Source of the DNA: Didymodactylos carnosus
Taxonomy: Eukaryota; Rotifera; Eurotatoria; Philodinida; Philodinidae
Length of the DNA stretch: 64,000 nt
Assembly (NCBI GenBank): GCA_905250885.1
Contig: CAJNOQ010000058.1
Span: forward strand, 23,183 to 87,182
Direction: 5' to 3'
In this document: piece by piece, positions 53,790 through 64,000 of the stretch
How positions within the stretch are numbered: position 1 is the first letter of the stretch
How the letters are laid out: each line of letters opens with the position of its first letter
The notes under the pieces: model-generated
Database searches by the model: none
The model's input: the letters and a program-made list of their open reading frames with translations, nothing else
Told to the model about the DNA's origin: nothing
Program-made: the position numbers and the translations under genes

Positions 53790-56700
53790 TAAGACATATT
53801 CTTATAAAAGAAGGAATTATTATCACGTCCATTTTTCATTACTCATAAAAAGTACACGTGTCAGAAAAAATAATTGTCACTTTTTTGTTGTTGCTTTTTA
53901 ATCAAATCGGATAATTTTGACTGTTCTTGATTTTTATTCAAGAAAATTGTAGATATAAAATAAAATAGTTTCCGATTGTTGTTATTTGTTTAAATTAAAA
54001 TGCCGTATCGGCATTATATTGTTGCTTTTATTCTATAATTACAAATACATTATTGTAATGAAGTCTTGTGTTGTTCTTTTTTTTGTTAAAAAGAACTTTT
54101 TGTACATACATTGTTGTTATTGTTTTTTTTATCTTGCTGTATGAGCGAATGTGCTCTTTTATCGTATAATTAAGCCGAAAATGTTTGATTTTAGCATTTT
54201 ATCTTTTCTTTTTTCTGTGCATCGATGTGGATGCACATAGTTTTTTTATATACTTGTAATGCAGCTTATAACCTGAAAATTGAATTTTATTTTGTTTGTT
54301 CCTTCAGAGTCATTGGCCTCTTTTCGTTTACAACATCTATATAGTTTGTACTTTTTTTATTTATGCTACTGCTCTAATTATCTCATGCAGCTGGAAGAGG
54401 TAGCATATGAACATCTAGTTTCTGAATGGTATCATAGATTAAAGATTTTTTTGAGGTCTTTTTTTCTTAATCTAATATTATTCAGAAAATAATGTTTCTA
54501 AACGGAAGACAGTTAAACAACAGACCTGACTAATACATTGTTTTTGTTTTCATTTTTGAGTATGTGAGTATTTTTTCTTTTCTTATTTGTTGTTCTTCCA
54601 CGTTGTTCTGCTTCTTTTTCAACCACTTATCTATACATTTTGCTGTGCTCGTGTATGCAGCACATTTTTATCTGTCTCTATTACGGGAAAAATAATAATG
54701 TTAATCAGAAAATACAATATAGTAACTACTTTTCCTTCTCTTGGTTTTTTATCCGTATCATATTTTTAGACAAGAATTCTAAAAATAAAGTTTTGAACGC
54801 ACTATGGATTGTACAGACACACCAGTATTCTCAGAGATATAGTCCCTGAATATGACAAAGGAAGATGCTTTTTTAAACTTGAAAGTTCATAAAATGTAAA
54901 ATGTGAACTTCGGACTTTTAGTTCTTTCGATCAGAGTACGGTTTTTTTAATAGAATCTCATCGTAGTTCAACAAAAAGCACCTTAAATTATTCTGCGGTT
55001 TTGGTTTTCTATTTGTCTTCTACTGTTTTAGTAAAATATGAGCCAAATGACTTTAACAAGTCTTCCATTCATTGACTAATATCTTCAACAACGCATTGAG
55101 AACGAAGAAAACGCTTACCGGCCAAAATAATCGTAACAGAATCATGTTTTTTCAATTTCTGACTGTAATTTCTTAGTCAGTTCAACAGATATGCTTAAGT
55201 TCTTACCAAATTTGTCTGATCACGTCCTGGACAATCTCTAAAATTTCGATTAAATTGGAATGTATGATTCGAGTTTTATAAGAAAAATATCAATCGTTAC
55301 CGAACCACCAAAACTAGAACTGTCATTCCGAAACAATTTAAAGTGATCGAAAACGCAGCTAATCTCCATTCTTTAAGTGAAAACTTTTGCTGATAATGTT
55401 GCAGAAAAGTCTACAGACTATCGATTGCAAAAAATTTTTGTATAGCTCCGAAAATGATAGCTAAAATATCATCGGTACGGAATCACACATTTTACAAGTA
55501 ACTGTGTTTTCGCAGTTTGATTTTTTCCCCACGACAATGAGCGAAAGTTAAATTGAAATGACATTATCACAATTTCAAAACATTTCTCTATTTAATCATG
55601 TGCTCAAAACCTAAAAACTATTGCAACAAATAAGGGGAAAAGCCAAATAAAAACAACTTTTTTTCAAAACTTAGACATAAAAGACGAACTTTACGTGGAA
55701 TGACTCTTACCGGTTTTTTTTCTGATTTTCTTTAGAATTTTTTCAGGATAAAGAACACACATAAACTAAATCTACATTTTAGTCCGTTGATTGATGCTTA
55801 AAAATAACGTCTAGTTAACGGTTGCCGTGAAGTAACTGTTTCGATCGAGTTGCTTTCTGTCTCTAATAAACAGTGCCTGAGTAGTCATTGTATCGACAGA
55901 GGTTTAAGTTATACAGTATTTGAAAAACTCAAGTAGCAAAAACGGCCAAAGAATCAATAAAATTAGAAATTTTGAAGCACGTTAAGCATTTGTTTGAATT
56001 AAAAGCGATTCTGTGCATAAATCTCCACTTAATCAGGAATGCATAAAAAAAGTATGTTGTTTGAACACAAGGTGCCAGAGGATATTCATTTTTTCATGCT
56101 AATAAAATTTTCTCAAAACATGTCTCCAGTGTAGTTTGTTGCAACCCATTGTCCACTCTTCTAACAGAGCTCAGATTTTCCATAAATCGTCTTTGAAATA
56201 TGCTACACCTATCTATATTCAATTTAGATCAATACATTATTATATAGTTATGAAAAAAAGCCTACATCTAGAACAGAAACAATTAGACTAAAATTTTACA
56301 CTCGTATCGCTATTACTTTTAGACTACCATAAGTAGCTTCATCAAGATACACTTGTACTACGTCTTATTGAATAAAGTGTAGGCGCTTAACAGCGATGTG
56401 TCTATCACATTCAAATTTCTCTTGTCTTTGATTTAATTTCATCTAGAAGGTGCATAGAGCGTTTTAAAAAGCTCTTAGTCCAAGGGGGCAAAAGCAGACT
56501 AAAGTCCAGTTATGGACTTTCAGAATCTATCTAAGTCCACGTAAGTCCATTAAAATCTATAAATATCCAAAAGCCCAAAGTCTGTTTTTCTCCCTTGTCT
56601 TAGTCCGTTCAAAAATTAAACGTCACTCGATCGCTATATAGTCATTTTTTATTTGGTTGAATTTATTTATTTCTATCGTATTTATCAGATCTTTAACGAT

Positions 56701-57124
56701 TAAGCTAAATCAAATTAAGATCAGCTTTCTCCTCAATCTAGTGTGCATGTTTTTACGCTCTGTACACTGATGCCACAGTAACATAAAGAAAGAAAAGCAG
56801 AATAAAAATCAATCATAAATAAACAAAAATTATCATGATCATCGATATTTATGTTCTCATCTAACCTGTTCAATGTGTATTATGTTAACAATTTAAGAAA
56901 AAAATTCTATATGACTAATAATCTATCTGAATAGCTCAAATGTGTTTAATATAACCTATTCGTACCGTCTAGTATGCGATATAGATCAACATGTTATCAA
57001 ATTATTCTATTCTTTATACACCATTACCATCGTTATTCGCCTACAGATTACTGTTTTCAGCATTAATATTACAAGTATTCTATTTTCTTATTGTTAACTC
57101 TACCGGTAACCGCTACTTAATATA
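53790..57124. other. long gene-free stretch after NOVA
   Basis: T-rich 3' UTR-like sequence to about 54250, then AT-rich sequence with no domain-bearing frame. Around 56480-56620 the string AGTCCA/TGGACT recurs about eight times in both orientations, a small low-complexity repeat. No KH domain was found. Confidence 0.45.
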
Positions 57125-57919
57125 CAATGGGTCGAAAAATTATTCATCCATCTCAACACTATTATTTTGTTTTGTTTGTCATTTGTAAACCGTACATGCC
57201 AGAAGAGGATTTTCACCATTGCGTGGAGCATCATCTATATTTTTGGAAAATGGTTGGACAGGTTTCACGGGACCTTTGTTTAATTTAGCGCTCATGATTT
57301 GCTAACCTAACGTTTGTTCTAATCGTTATAACCCACCAGAAACGAATAGTACAAGTTGATGTGCTCTATCCGTTAATGAGATTATTTACTAGGAAAAGGT
57401 CGAAGGTTTTTCGGTTGTTTTTGATCTATAGCAAATGTATTCGATTACCATCCAAAGCATATATTTCCAAGCTTCTTGATCGTCACGAATAATTTCTTGT
57501 CGAAATTCGGCTAAATATTTTGAAAAAACTCTCTATCACCTCAGCATCTTGGAGGAATAGGGCGAATGATATCCTTTCATATACAAACTTTTTTTCGTGG
57601 CCTCGTTGACGTTTTCACACGTATGTATTCCGTTAGCCGCAAAGCGATAAGATAAATCAAAATCTTTCATTAATACCAGTTTTTGTCCGAAGGGGAATTT
57701 TCTTTCGAAAGTGGATGAATAATTTTTCATCGTCAAAAAACGGTATTTTTCTGTTAAACCAAACACAAAATTGAATTAAATGCTAGGAATACCTACATAT
57801 AGACTAGATATGATGCTCCACACAATGGTGAAAATCCTCTTCTGGCATGTATGGTTTACAAATGACAAACAAAACAAAATAATAGTGTTGCGGTGGATGA
57901 ATAATTTTTCGACCCATTG
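57125..57919. mobile_element. 795-bp TA-flanked element with about 115-bp TIRs
   Basis: 57125-57243 and 57806-57919 are inverted copies starting CAATGGGTCGAAAAATTATTC, flanked by TA at 57123-57124 and 57920-57921 (Tc1/mariner-like). A third partial copy of GGATGAATAATTTTTC lies inside near 57713. Inner frames are not recognisable as a transposase. Confidence 0.8.
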
Positions 57920-58063
57920 TATTTCTGATAGTCTTTTATTGTCCATTAGAACCCTCATGGAGATTTTTACTTACTCTGGTGGGTTTCTAGAAATTCTCTG
58001 ATGATTCAACAATAGTGTGCCGCATTATCCCAAAACGCGACATATTCGGGTGCGACACTGAGT

Positions 58064-59393
58064 TAGACTCCTGCGGAGCAGCCCCGAAACCCATCCCGTC
58101 TGTCCCGTCCCTTGGACAGACGAGGTCGGAACAATTTGCAGAAAACTGTTGTTCCGTAAGTTTTATCTTTTGATCTATACTGCAACTTCAAATGTTTAAT
58201 TCTTGTAATACTATCAAGTCCATACAAATTTTATATCAGTAGGCAACGATCTTTGAAATAATTTCATGTTAGTTGCAGCTAATTTTAGAATTTTATTCTG
58301 CAAAAGTTGATATTTCGATCATTCATGGTCATTGTGAAAAGTGAAAATGTACACACAAGACGTATAACGGTACTGAAGAATCTGTAACATTTAGTACTGG
58401 TTCTTGTGATAGTATCCAGAGTGATTCTTTTATTAACAATTTTTATTTGTGTTGTTCACTAGTAGAGGTGGCACTTTACTAGTTACTCGGCGTTACTTAC
58501 TCGTTACTAGTAACGAAATAACTAGATTAGTTACTTCTTTACTAGTAACGAATAACTAAGTTCGTTACTAGTTACAAGTAAAGCAAAAGTAAAGTGACAC
58601 TCCTATTTACTAGTGAGAATTTCAAAGCCATTCGTATAATCAAATGTCCAGTCGCCTGGTAATGTCTACCAATGGACGACTTTGCCAGTACCGTTTGTTT
58701 TGGATTAGCTTTTATCAATGTTTGAGTGGCGAGTAACCAGTCAAGCTCATCATCATATAACGTTTTCATCACAGGAGAAAGTTTACCTGTTCTTGAATGT
58801 GTGAGAATATATAAAATGTAAAAATCAAAATCTTTTGTGTGTACATTTTCACTTTTAACAATGACCGTGATGGTCGAAATATCAAGTTTTGTAGAATAAA
58901 ATTCTAAAATTAGCTGCAATTAACATGAAATTATCAAGTCAAAACCGTAATTTTATAATAACTAATAAAAATTAACCTGGAGGGGCGAAATAGTCTGGAT
59001 TTAAACTTAACAAGATGTTTCATATCTAAAACTAGGTTTACAGTTCTTTCCTTTCGATTCTGTGGTGGCGAGTGGATTTAACGCTTTTTTTATACAGAAA
59101 CTTTTAAGTTTAGAATCAAATAAATTAGGCTTAAATTTCGTCATGAGGATTTTTTGCAAAAATAAGTTTGAGACTTTAAGCGTCTTTTGCAACAGTTACG
59201 GTAAATAACAGAAAAAAGTTTTCAAAAAATTACTGGACAAACGGAACGGGACAAAAAAGCTCGTAAATTTTTTTCACGGGACAGACAGGTTCGGGACAAC
59301 ATTATTTACTCACGAGGGGGAGCTTACGGGATGGGACAAAAATTTTTATGTTCGGGCTCGGGACAACAGAAAAGTTTGTCCCGCAGGACTCTA
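58064..59393. mobile_element. hAT-type element, 1.3 kb
   Basis: The ends are TAGACTCCTGCGG and, inverted, TAGAGTCCTGCGG. CACTGAGT occurs exactly at 58056-58063 and 59394-59401, the 8-bp duplication of hAT transposons. Subterminal parts repeat GGGACAGAC/GTCCCG motifs. Inner inverted copies lie at about 58255-58355 and 58846-58945. A minus-strand frame at 58572-58919 (with RTGKLSPVMKTLYDDELDWL) looks like captured or decayed coding sequence and is not identified. Confidence 0.75.
58463..58605. mobile_element. 143-bp hAT-type MITE nested in the larger hAT element
   Basis: The ends are TAGAGGTGGCACTTTACT and, inverted, TAGGAGTGTCACTTTACT. Flanking 8-mers TTCACTAG (58455-58462) and TTTACTAG (58606-58613) match at 7 of 8. 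The interior is built of GTTACTAGTAACGA palindromes. Confidence 0.8.
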
Positions 59394-59401
59394 CACTGAG
59401 T

Positions 59402-59805
59402 ATCAGTAGCGGTGCATTGTTTCCATTGGGTCTGCGACATATATGACACATTCTTTTAATCGCATAGAAAGTAGTGAGGATTTAGTGCTTTTCGTCTCTT
59501 ATTCTATTTGTAAAATAATTGTAGTTTGTTTCGGCGGCTCTACATAATGTCGATGCGACTAATCTACGTGTAATATCCAATGAGCTCAAAAGAGTTTAGC
59601 TATTAAGGTATAATTTTGGGAGCGTAACCAAGGGCGAGATTGGCTATAAAGACTAGGTTAAACTACATGAACTTAGGAGAGCCGGCGACATATAAATGCG
59701 ACACTATTTTTTACTGTATGTAAACTGATGCAAAAAATTTGTTTCCTTTGAAGAGTTTAGGCACAAATATAGGTTTCTAAACTTTTTTTAGATTCTTACT
59801 ACTGT
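59402..59805. other. intergenic, no gene seen
   Basis: Short GCGACAYATA and GCGACACT strings recur here and just left of 58064, hinting that the hAT element sits inside an older repeat. Confidence 0.3.
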
Positions 59806-60058
59806 CCAGGTGATTGCTTCGTACTATCTGATCGTACAAGATCGTGTACGAATCGTACGAAATCATATACGATTATGTACGATTTACATACGAATCGTGG
59901 TATCTGATTTGTTGTCTGGTTCGTACTATACGATTTCATATGAAGTTGTATGATCGTATATGATCTTGTACAATCGTATTATACGATCCATTTTCATACG
60001 ATTTGGTACGATTTTGTCTGATCCAGATACGATCGTATACGATTTGTTTGACCTGGAT
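59806..60058. mobile_element. MITE made of GATCGTA/TACGATC repeats
   Basis: The ends read CCAGGTGATTGCTTCG and, inverted, CCAGGTCAAACAAATCG. Between them the half-palindromes GATCGTA and TACGAT(C/T) occur more than a dozen times in both orientations. No clear target duplication and no coding content. Confidence 0.6.
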
Positions 60059-60653
60059 GTTACAGAAACGTCTGTAAAAGAACAGCAGTATTCATAGTCT
60101 ACAATAGTATATATCTCAGTAACAGTAGTAAGGATTGAAAACAAAAAATAGATTTATAACCTAAATTTTCGATTGAACTCCCCAAAATCTTTATCCAATC
60201 TATTGCGCTTTTCAATGCTTCAAGAGCTTAGAACACAATACCATTGTGGTGAGCTCTTGTCAGGGGAATAACCTTCTTAATTTTATATAAGATTACTAAG
60301 AACGCAAAAATACGCTTAAACCATCTCACCGTTGCAGGTTTTCTAAAGTACAAGCAGTCGTAGTTTGAAGTATGCGACAGTGCAATCATCATAATGTAAC
60401 TATCGATCCTATCTCACTTAATAATTTGTTTACTGTCAATTTCAAGAGAAAGATCGTTTTTTTGAATAACGTTTAGTAGAATGGATATTTCTAGCAGCAG
60501 CTGGAGAATACGCAAAACCTATTGTTCTACAGATATTATCGATAATGGGAATTATAGTTCGTTAAATCAACAAAACCAAACAAATAAAAATAGATAGCAG
60601 CCTATTGTTAGAGCCAAAAGGTATTGCACAACTTCAACTATTTATAACGTATA
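60059..60653. other. intergenic, nothing recognised
   Basis: No gene or repeat recognised. Confidence 0.4.
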
Positions 60654-61031
60654 CCCAAGTCAACTGTCGCACTTCATTCGCTGCGCTATAGACTTACGGT
60701 ATCGTTTAAATAAAAATTTAAAATTTATCACAATGGGACTATCGTGACTGGTGTCGCGAAAAGGCTGTTTTTTCCGAAGTCACACTAAGGATAACGACTG
60801 GATCAAGAGTTTCGAGCGGGTGTAAGGGTACGTCCAAGATTAGCGAGACTCTTGCCACGAGTGTAAGAGTCCGATCAAGAGTGACCGCGAAGTTAGATAC
60901 GGTCTCAAGCCGATCGTGAGAAACCGTGATCCCGAATCTTATTTCACAAGTCTTCCCGCGATCGTGGGACATGATCCTGCCGCGACGTTTTAGCGCAGCT
61001 CCCACGATTTCCGCTGGAAAGTTAACTTGGG
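60654..61031. mobile_element. 378-bp TA-flanked MITE
   Basis: Starts CCCAAGTCAACT and ends AGTTAACTTGGG, with TA at 60652-60653 and 61032-61033. The interior is less AT-rich than its surroundings and carries repeats of GACTCTTGCC/AAGAGT and GATCGTGAG/CGCGATCGTGG types. A minus frame at 60739-61005 spans it but is composed of these repeats. Confidence 0.65.
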
Positions 61032-61033
61032 TA

Positions 61034-61844
61034 GGGCAATAACGTCAGATATACTCTTGCAGGTCTCTAAGAAACTAAATTTGCTTAATACTGTTTGTTA
61101 TCAGTATAATAATTGACTCTGCGTATCCTTCAGCTGCTGTTAAATATTCATTCATTCCAGAAACGTATGATAGCATATGTACAATATTTGTACGTCTAAT
61201 ACAATGAGTATTAGGTTATCGACGAACCGCTGTATCAGGTCCATATGATAGTTTTGTGTTCTTAGAAACCCTGTGTAAAATGAATGTTGCTTTAAACTTC
61301 TTCTTTGACAGAAGCTCACAATAACAGTATTATGTCATCTACAATATATAAAGATGAGTAGCTAATACCAGTAGCTACTTGTTTGTATTGTACAATACAG
61401 TACTCCGCAAAAGTAGCGATCCTCTATAATTCAAGAACCATGATAGCTAGAGACTTCTAATTTTGTGTGGTCATAGTTCTTACCGAATGCTGATCACCCA
61501 CCAAGTATGGGCCTCTTTTACTACATGGTTCATGAGATATAAGTGATTTATGTTTTTTTCGTAAAATATCAATAGCTCCTGATCTAAGAGAGATGACAAA
61601 ACTTTTCCTTTTAACTAAATGTAGCTATGACTCTACTCCATCTACACTATAATATTTTGTGAGTTGATTATTAGTAGTCAGTGAAATACAGCTATTTTAC
61701 GGGCGAGGTCCCTGAAAACGAAGTTCTGTGATATGAGGTCCTTTTCAAGAAAAATTCATAACTCATTCTGGGAACATCAGTTCGACTTCAAACGCACAGC
61801 AAATATTCTTCAACGACTGTAGACTATCCAGTCAAAGTATGAAG
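61034..61844. other. intergenic, nothing recognised
   Basis: No gene or clear repeat. Confidence 0.4.
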
Positions 61845-62306
61845 ATTAACTATTGTGTGGTTCTGGAAATTTGTTGAGAATGAGCAGATTCTAGTATAGA
61901 ATCTGCATTCAATGCGCATTATAATTATGAAAAAATAATCATAGAAACCTATGATTCCGTGAAAACTTTTGTCAGAAAGATTATACACTCAGCTCTAACC
62001 TTCGCTATTTCACTTATTTTGCGCCCTTTTTACTTCTCTTCTATTTTCAAGCAAACCTAATAAGATATTTGAGATCAGCTAACAAAACTGAGTCGAATAG
62101 CATACTTAGCATTTGGTTTTCGGACAAAAAAATTTCATTGAAAATTTTCTTTCGAATGGTAAATGTGTAATCTTTCTGACAAAAGTTTTCACGGAATCAT
62201 AGGTTTCTATGATTATTTTTTCATAATCATCATGCGCATTGAATGCAGATTCTATACTGGAATCTGCTCATCCTCAACGAATTTCCAAAACCACACAATA
62301 GTTAAT
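61845..62306. repeat. foldback repeat, about 142-bp arms
   Basis: 61845-61988 and 62165-62306 are inverted copies at high identity (landmarks ATTAACTATTGTGTGGTT, GCAGATTCTA, TCATAGAAACCTATGATTCC), separated by about 176 bp. No target duplication was identified. Confidence 0.85.
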
Positions 62307-62329
62307 GGGGTTACCTCCCCATACTTTTT

Positions 62330-62560
62330 TAAAAAGTTTGGTCAAATTTACTCCCAATTTGTGAAAAAAATATGAACGATTTACTCCGAAATTTTGGAAA
62401 AGATAAGGACGATTTACTCTCATTTCGAGAAACTCGGAGAGTGATTCACTCCGATTTTGAACAAAATCAAGAACGGTTTACTCGTAATTTGAGAAAAGAT
62501 AAGAACGATTTACTCCGAATTTCGGAGAAACCTGAGGGATGATTTACTCCGATTTTGTTT
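62330..62560. repeat. imperfect tandem repeat with core GATTTACTCCGAATTT
   Basis: About six to seven units of roughly 30-35 bp, each with (A/C)GATTTACTC(C) followed by ATTTYG(A)GAAA. A related ACTYCCATTTTTG motif recurs at 63205-63245. Confidence 0.75.
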
Positions 62561-63449
62561 TTTTCGAATACTAAAGTGCTGCTTTATCCGAAAACTGATA
62601 TTAAATGTGTTGTTTGAAGAAACTTTCTTAACCGACTTAGATGACTTAAAAATGACTGAAAAAATCAAACGAAAAGACAAACATCATCTTTCACTTGTCC
62701 AATGCTCCTGCCTGCTCTGTTCTTCTCTCTACTCGGATCCTGTTCATTTTCTAACAGCAAAGTTAGAAAAATTGAACTGTAAATACATTATCTAAATGTT
62801 CAAAAATTGTCTTCTTTCACTAAAATTTCAAAACAATCAACGAAGACATGTACAAGATCTAACGACCAAGAGAAATTTCACTGAAAATCGAATTTTACCA
62901 GAGATGGAAGAGACTTTTAATTGCAATAGTTCAAACTAGAAATGTTTTAGCTCTTAGGTTGGCCAAATAAGAACAACAAACACTAACGCTCGCCCAAAAA
63001 TTTCGCTCCTGCCTAAAGACACCATGAACTGACTCAAAAATTTTAATTTCTCTGATCAAATATTCGACTTTTCATCGAACAGTTTGTGACTGAATGAACA
63101 GAGAATGAAGCAATGAAAGTAAAGCGGATAGGCAGACACAAGCTCACTTACTAAAAGTAGACTTCACCATGAGCCCGGAGAATCAGGGGCTTATTTTTGG
63201 AGACCTTACTTCCATTTTTGAGGATCTTACTCCCATTTTTGGATTCCCCCCTCCTATGCTCCCAACCTCTTCGCGCCGCCCTTGTGCACAAATATGGCTT
63301 AAAGGTGAAGTCTGCAGACAAAATGTATATTGATTCAGATTACGTAAAATGATAAGGAGGATAATTGTAGCATATCATCGATAAAAAAAAAGCAAAAATC
63401 ACCTATAGGAAAAAACCACATTTCGTCTGTAATCGGACGATGCATGACT
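62561..63449. other. intergenic, no gene seen
   Basis: Short frames only. 63187-63250 carries CTTACTYCCATTTTTG repeats resembling the tandem array to the left, so both may belong to one transposon. Confidence 0.35.
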
Positions 63450-63665
63450 AGTTGTCATCTAGATTAATAGTTGGAAAAGGGACTTTTAACTAGATGCGTC
63501 TGCATGTGCAACTAGTAATAGTTAAATCGATCGATTAGCGGGCGATTAATCGATAGTTGCAACTGGAATAAATCTAGCAATCGCTCGATTACTAGATTCC
63601 CACAGTCATTACCCAATAGTTGCAATTAGGTAAAAATCTAGTAATCTAGATGAATCGGGCGATAC
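63450..63665. repeat. low-complexity TCTAGTAAT / CGATTAAT repeat
   Basis: Half-palindromic CTAGTAAT, ATCTAGAT, AGTTGCAA and ATCGATTA strings alternate through the stretch, like the interior of other MITEs in the window. Ends not resolved. Confidence 0.5.
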
Positions 63666-63916
63666 TAGATTTTTTTTATGCTTGGGGAGTAAAGAATATG
63701 CGAATAATGAAATGTCCCAATGATCAAACAAGAAAGACAAAATCAAAAATATTGCTGCGTTTAGATAAATTATAAGAAAATAGGCAGATTACTAAAGTAT
63801 CAATCAATTAAAACTGCAATATTGTACATGTATTGATAATGAATGTAAAGGAGTAGTCCGCATAAGGGTTGAAATCGACCCACTAAATTATTACTATTTT
63901 ATTGGCTCAATCTATC

Positions 63917-64000
63917 CAGAATTCATCAAACTTATCTTATTCAGTGCCTTCGACTTTTAAAAGTCGAAGGCACTGAATAAGATAAGTTTGATGAATTCTG
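63917..64000. repeat. perfect palindrome running off the window end
   Basis: Bases 63959-64000 are the exact reverse complement of 63917-63958, with no spacer and the axis between 63958 and 63959 (CGACTTTT/AAAAGTCG). All 42 right-arm bases available match, so the palindrome probably extends past the window. Confidence 0.95.

Overview
The window is animal nuclear DNA: AT-rich, with short GT-AG introns, AATAAA signals and animal gene families (eIF2-gamma, cathepsin F, SDAD1, a selenocysteine thioredoxin-glutathione reductase, NOVA). A B-box-like Cys/His plus coiled-coil module at 14170, which I know from memory as abundant in bdelloid rotifers, together with intronless bacterial-type genes between intron-rich genes and many small decayed transposons, suggests a bdelloid rotifer. 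This is inference; no marker fixes the species.

Layout. 1-3349: two small TA-flanked MITEs and a dispersed repeat. 3350-6037: eIF2-gamma (12 exons). 7308-11449: cathepsin F-like protease (12 exons). 14170-15450: single-exon fusion of a B-box/coil module to an O-methyltransferase. 18020-18907 and 19423-19923: ispE and ispF of the non-mevalonate (MEP) isoprenoid pathway, both single-exon and tandem. 21320-21583 (-): small cysteine-rich secreted peptide. 22780-30240: repeat-rich, with a LINE relic, a MITE with a nested foldback, foldbacks and a frameshifted leucine-rich-repeat pseudogene. 30618-35625: SDAD1 (16 exons). 36009-36714: near-perfect 331-bp-arm palindrome. 37925-46010 (-): thioredoxin-glutathione reductase with two glutaredoxin domains and a GCUG end read through UGA; its first intron holds a MULE. 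46741-49470: nested transposon remnants. 51200-53789: NOVA-like KH protein with only two KH domains. 53790-64000: no gene seen; many TIR elements with readable target-site duplications, and a perfect palindrome that runs off the window end.

The most notable system is the ispE-ispF pair. Animals make isoprenoids by the mevalonate route. IspE (CDP-ME kinase) and IspF (MEcPP synthase) catalyse pathway steps that are separated by no other enzyme, and they lie 515 bp apart on one strand, with a bacterial-type methyltransferase fusion 2.6 kb upstream. This looks like a small horizontally acquired metabolic island set between ordinary animal genes. IspD, IspG, IspH, Dxs and Dxr are not in the window.

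The second theme is redox: the reductase gene carries a recent 581-bp tandem duplication of its glutaredoxin exons, and the UGA selenocysteine codon is followed within 4 nt by a long mRNA hairpin. The third is transposon stratigraphy, where several insertions can be proved by comparing empty and filled sites inside the window.
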